A stretch of 34,482 nt of DNA, taken from Candidatus Scalindua sp. GTDB lineage: Bacteria > Planctomycetota > Brocadiia > Brocadiales > Scalinduaceae. The translations under genes and the position numbers were made by a program. The stretch lies in the NCBI GenBank assembly GCA_021776915.1, contig JAIQZU010000042.1:1-34482 (forward strand). The letters are read 5' to 3'. Below the pieces are notes generated by a model, which worked only from the letters and a program-made list of their open reading frames with translations, was not told where the DNA came from and did no database searches. Positions 32,544-34,482 of the stretch are shown piece by piece; the first letter of the stretch is position 1, and the number at the start of each line of letters is the position of its first letter.

Positions 32544-33195
32544 ATCCTGCACCCCTTCTTGTATGTATGAGTTTTACACCAAAGTCCTTATCAATCTTAT
32601 TTCTCAGCTTGGCAATGTGAACGTCTACTACATTGCTGAAGCTTTCAAAATTTGAATCCCATACATGCTCAGAAATCATTGTCCGAGTCACAACCTGACC
32701 GGCATTGTGCATCAAATATTCCAGGAGGGAGAATTCAATTGGAGACACCTCAATCTTTTTTCCTTCCCTGAATACTTTTCTGACTATTGGATCAAGTGTT
32801 AAATCAGCTACTTTTAATTCTGATGATGTCTTATGACTACCCCTTCGCAGGCAGGCACGGACGCGAGCTAATAATTCATGAAAAGAGAAAGGCTTGACTA
32901 TATAGTCATCAGCCCCGATATTTAATCCTGCAACTTTATCCTCCGTTGAATCCTTCGCTGTCAGAAAGATTACTGGCGTAATAATTCCGGCGCTTCGAAC
33001 ATGTTTAAGGATTGTAACCCCATCATGTTCAGGCAGCATAATATCCAGTATCATAAGGTCGTAAGCCTCATGTGTTGCCAGATGCAGGCCATCCGTACCA
33101 TTAAGTGCAAGATCCACTACATATGAGCTTTCTTCCAAACCTTTTTTGAGGTATCTTGCCAGTTTCTCTTCATCTTCTACAATCAGGATTCTCAT
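32521..33195 (-). CDS. OmpR/PhoB-family response regulator
   Basis: The 224-residue protein has a receiver domain with acidic pocket EDEE (residues 7-10), phospho-acceptor D51 in LMILDIMLPEHDG, the conserved Thr/Ser region FLTAKDS and K in IVKPFSFHELLAR. A winged-helix DNA-binding domain follows, with EVSPIEFSLLEYLMHNAGQV, VDVHIAKLRNKID and the wing TRRGAGYVLEE. Members bind direct repeats as dimers. Eleven-base-pair direct repeats lie 43-75 bp upstream of its own start, which suggests autoregulation. It is the first gene of the regulator-kinase-methyltransferase unit and sits 81 bp after a heptosyltransferase gene. Confidence 0.97.
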   Translation of the reverse strand: MRILIVEDEEKLARYLKKGLEESSYVVDLALNGTDGLHLATHEAYDLMILDIMLPEHDGVTILKHVRSAGIITPVIFLTAKDSTEDKVAGLNIGADDYIVKPFSFHELLARVRACLRRGSHKTSSELKVADLTLDPIVRKVFREGKKIEVSPIEFSLLEYLMHNAGQVVTRTMISEHVWDSNFESFSNVVDVHIAKLRNKIDKDFGVKLIHTRRGAGYVLEEQD

Positions 33196-33220
33196 TTTTC
33201 TGCATCTTTAAAATTAAAAT

Positions 33221-33228
33221 ATTGTATA
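33221..33228 (-). promoter_or_regulatory. -10 region of the response regulator promoter
   Basis: The minus strand reads TATACAAT about 26 bp upstream of the regulator start, preceded by TTTT. No consensus -35 is found at the right distance; the 11 bp repeats occupy that position. This is typical of a promoter activated by an OmpR-type protein. Confidence 0.5.
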
Positions 33229-33237
33229 AAATAATAA

Positions 33238-33270
33238 ACAAACATTAAGACAAGATGAAGGAATGATGAA
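33238..33270 (-). promoter_or_regulatory. Three 11 bp direct repeats, probable regulator operator
   Basis: On the minus strand TTCATCATTCC, TTCATCTTGTC and TTAATGTTTGT follow each other without gaps. This gives TTCAT/TTAAT at an exact 11 bp period, one helical turn, as in the PhoB and PmrA binding sites of this regulator family. The site overlaps the -35 position of the regulator's promoter. Confidence 0.6.
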
Positions 33271-33276
33271 GAAATG

Positions 33277-34356
33277 TTAATGAAGTGATTTAATGGAAGT
33301 CTGGTTGTGTTCTTTTCTCGAATTTAATACGTCGATACATGTCTCTACAACATTTTCGGGTGATATCCGGATCATGCAACGGTGGTCAGTAGGGCAAATC
33401 TTAAGCTGGCATGGTGAGCAATCAACATCTTCCCTTATAACCTTGCCAATCTCATATTCAGATTCTGCATATCTAGGATCATTAGAACCCATCAGCACGA
33501 CAACGGGCCGATTAAGCGCTACTGCAAAATGTCTTGGTCCTGAATCCAACGTTATTAAGAGCATACACCGCTTTACGATTGCCTTAAAGACATCAAGGGA
33601 GATTGAGGCCCTTGAAAGATTGATTAAGCCTTTTTTAGATAATCCCTCTATTTCATCAGCAAGCTCTATTTCGCCAGGACCTGAAGTCAGGACTATGTTA
33701 CAATCAACAGATTCTTTTAATAAATCTGCTGTTCTGGCAAACCCATCCGCAGTCCAGAGTTTTGCAGAACCGTAAGATGATCCCGGACTTATCAGGATAA
33801 AGGGTTTTTTATCAATATTGTATTTTTCTAATAACTCATTCGCACTACCTTCACATTCTCTGGAGATAAACAACTCCAGCTTCTTAGACCCTGTTTTGCA
33901 TCCAAGTTGAGTACATAATCTCAGATAATAATCTCCCATATAAGTTGGCAGAAATTTTCCGTTTTCACTCAGCCTATCTATGCCGTCTGTCAACAAGAGA
34001 GAACGGGCGTCGCGCCTGTATCCAATGCGTCTGCTCACACCGCCCAGCCACACCATAAGAGCGGAACTGAATGAATTAGGAAACAAAAATCCCAGATCGA
34101 ATCTTTCCTGCCTGAGCTTGTAGATTAAGCGTAAAAAATCCTTTGTACTTCTCCTCCCGGGCTCAAATTCAATAACCTCATCAAACCAGGAAGAACTGTC
34201 TATTATGCCTCTTAAATTCTTCTTAATCAGCAAAGTTATCTGCGAATCGGCAAAGTTCTCCCTGATACACCTGAATGCAGGAGTTGCCATCACAACATCA
34301 CCGACCCAATTGGGTGCTCTGACAAGTATTTTCTTTGCCTCAATTATCTGTTCCAT
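33277..34356 (-). CDS. ADP-heptose:LPS heptosyltransferase (GT9, WaaF-like)
   Basis: This cytoplasmic GT-B enzyme adds heptose to the inner core of LPS. The 359-residue protein has ILVRAPNWVGDVVMATPAFR at the N-terminus, GGVSRRIGYRRDARSLLLT, FILISPGSSYGSAKLWTADG in the nucleotide-sugar site, and LITLDSGPRHFAVALNRPVV followed by MGSNDPRYAESE. These features fit heptosyltransferase II best. The C-terminal segment has several cysteines (CSPCQLKICPTDHRCM), a pattern also common in this family. It is the most upstream gene of the minus-strand envelope region in this window and may be preceded by its own promoter in the AT-rich 34357-34482 segment. Confidence 0.93.
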   Translation of the reverse strand: MEQIIEAKKILVRAPNWVGDVVMATPAFRCIRENFADSQITLLIKKNLRGIIDSSSWFDEVIEFEPGRRSTKDFLRLIYKLRQERFDLGFLFPNSFSSALMVWLGGVSRRIGYRRDARSLLLTDGIDRLSENGKFLPTYMGDYYLRLCTQLGCKTGSKKLELFISRECEGSANELLEKYNIDKKPFILISPGSSYGSAKLWTADGFARTADLLKESVDCNIVLTSGPGEIELADEIEGLSKKGLINLSRASISLDVFKAIVKRCMLLITLDSGPRHFAVALNRPVVVLMGSNDPRYAESEYEIGKVIREDVDCSPCQLKICPTDHRCMIRISPENVVETCIDVLNSRKEHNQTSIKSLH

Positions 34357-34482
34357 TTTGGATTAACCGCAATTCTATAACATTTTATAACAAACGTACA
34401 TTCAAGTATATATGATTTTCAATATGCCATTGCTATTGACATAATAATAACATTCATATATAGTTACAACAATAAATTATTA
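34357..34482. other. AT-rich region upstream of the heptosyltransferase gene
   Basis: The last 126 bp are AT-rich and non-coding as far as visible. They probably contain the promoter of the heptosyltransferase gene, but no convincing -35/-10 pair can be chosen. Confidence 0.3.

Noticed and set aside
33293-33775. 160-residue plus-strand open frame opposite the heptosyltransferase gene
   Set aside because: It is a mirror of a clearly coding minus-strand gene, with no family features of its own.

Overview
The window looks like chromosomal DNA from a Gram-negative-type, largely anaerobic bacterium of moderate to low GC. It encodes LPS-type envelope enzymes (a heptosyltransferase, Kdo/heptose-kinase-like domains, an ArnT-like transferase), rubrerythrin, iron-sulfur flavoenzymes and a CooT-type nickel protein. 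The gene mix and the many short dispersed palindromic repeats would fit an anammox planctomycete (Brocadiales, for example a Scalindua-like organism). That assignment is a guess from gene content; no rRNA or other marker settles it.

Left part, plus strand (1-9043). The 3' part of thiG is followed by hisF. A five-gene set then runs from a good sigma70-type promoter: NuoE-like, NuoF/HydB-like, and a 984-residue NuoG-N-terminus/NfnB(GltD)-like fusion, followed by a CooT-type nickel protein and a small His-tailed protein. The three large proteins have the composition expected of a Stn-type (Sporomusa-type Nfn) electron-bifurcating NADH/NADPH/ferredoxin transhydrogenase, with no catalytic hydrogenase or formate dehydrogenase subunit beside them. 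trmB and a small unknown gene, partly built from a dispersed repeat, complete this part.

Middle part (9149-20068). A minus-strand chemoreceptor with a long extracytoplasmic helical region is followed by a repeat-rich gap of about 1 kb and one unknown plus-strand gene. A long minus-strand run of housekeeping genes comes next. Read in transcription order it is psd, riboflavin synthase, pdxA, a flavodoxin, rubrerythrin, rsmA, an RluE-like pseudouridine synthase and a DnaQ-like exonuclease. A plus-strand lipoprotein and a candidate 57-residue minus-strand gene follow.

Right part, all minus strand (20403-34356). This is an envelope region. In transcription order it holds a heptosyltransferase, an OmpR-type regulator with its histidine kinase, two methyltransferases separated by a repeat array, and a polyprenyl-phosphate GT2/LAB_N/GT39 trio. 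Next come a protein with two tandem LPS-kinase-like domains, another GT2, and a CPA1 Na+/H+ antiporter ending in a cyclic-nucleotide-binding domain. Eleven-base-pair direct repeats lie upstream of the regulator and again in the 0.7 kb gap between the methyltransferases. They suggest autoregulation and a second target.

Repeats are a strong theme. There is a 112 bp palindromic repeat in three copies, a modular repeat array at 29664-29998, a GC-rich repeat inverted on either side of the chemoreceptor gene, a 61 bp direct repeat, and REP-like hairpins. I saw no tRNA, rRNA, CRISPR array, transposase or prophage gene.
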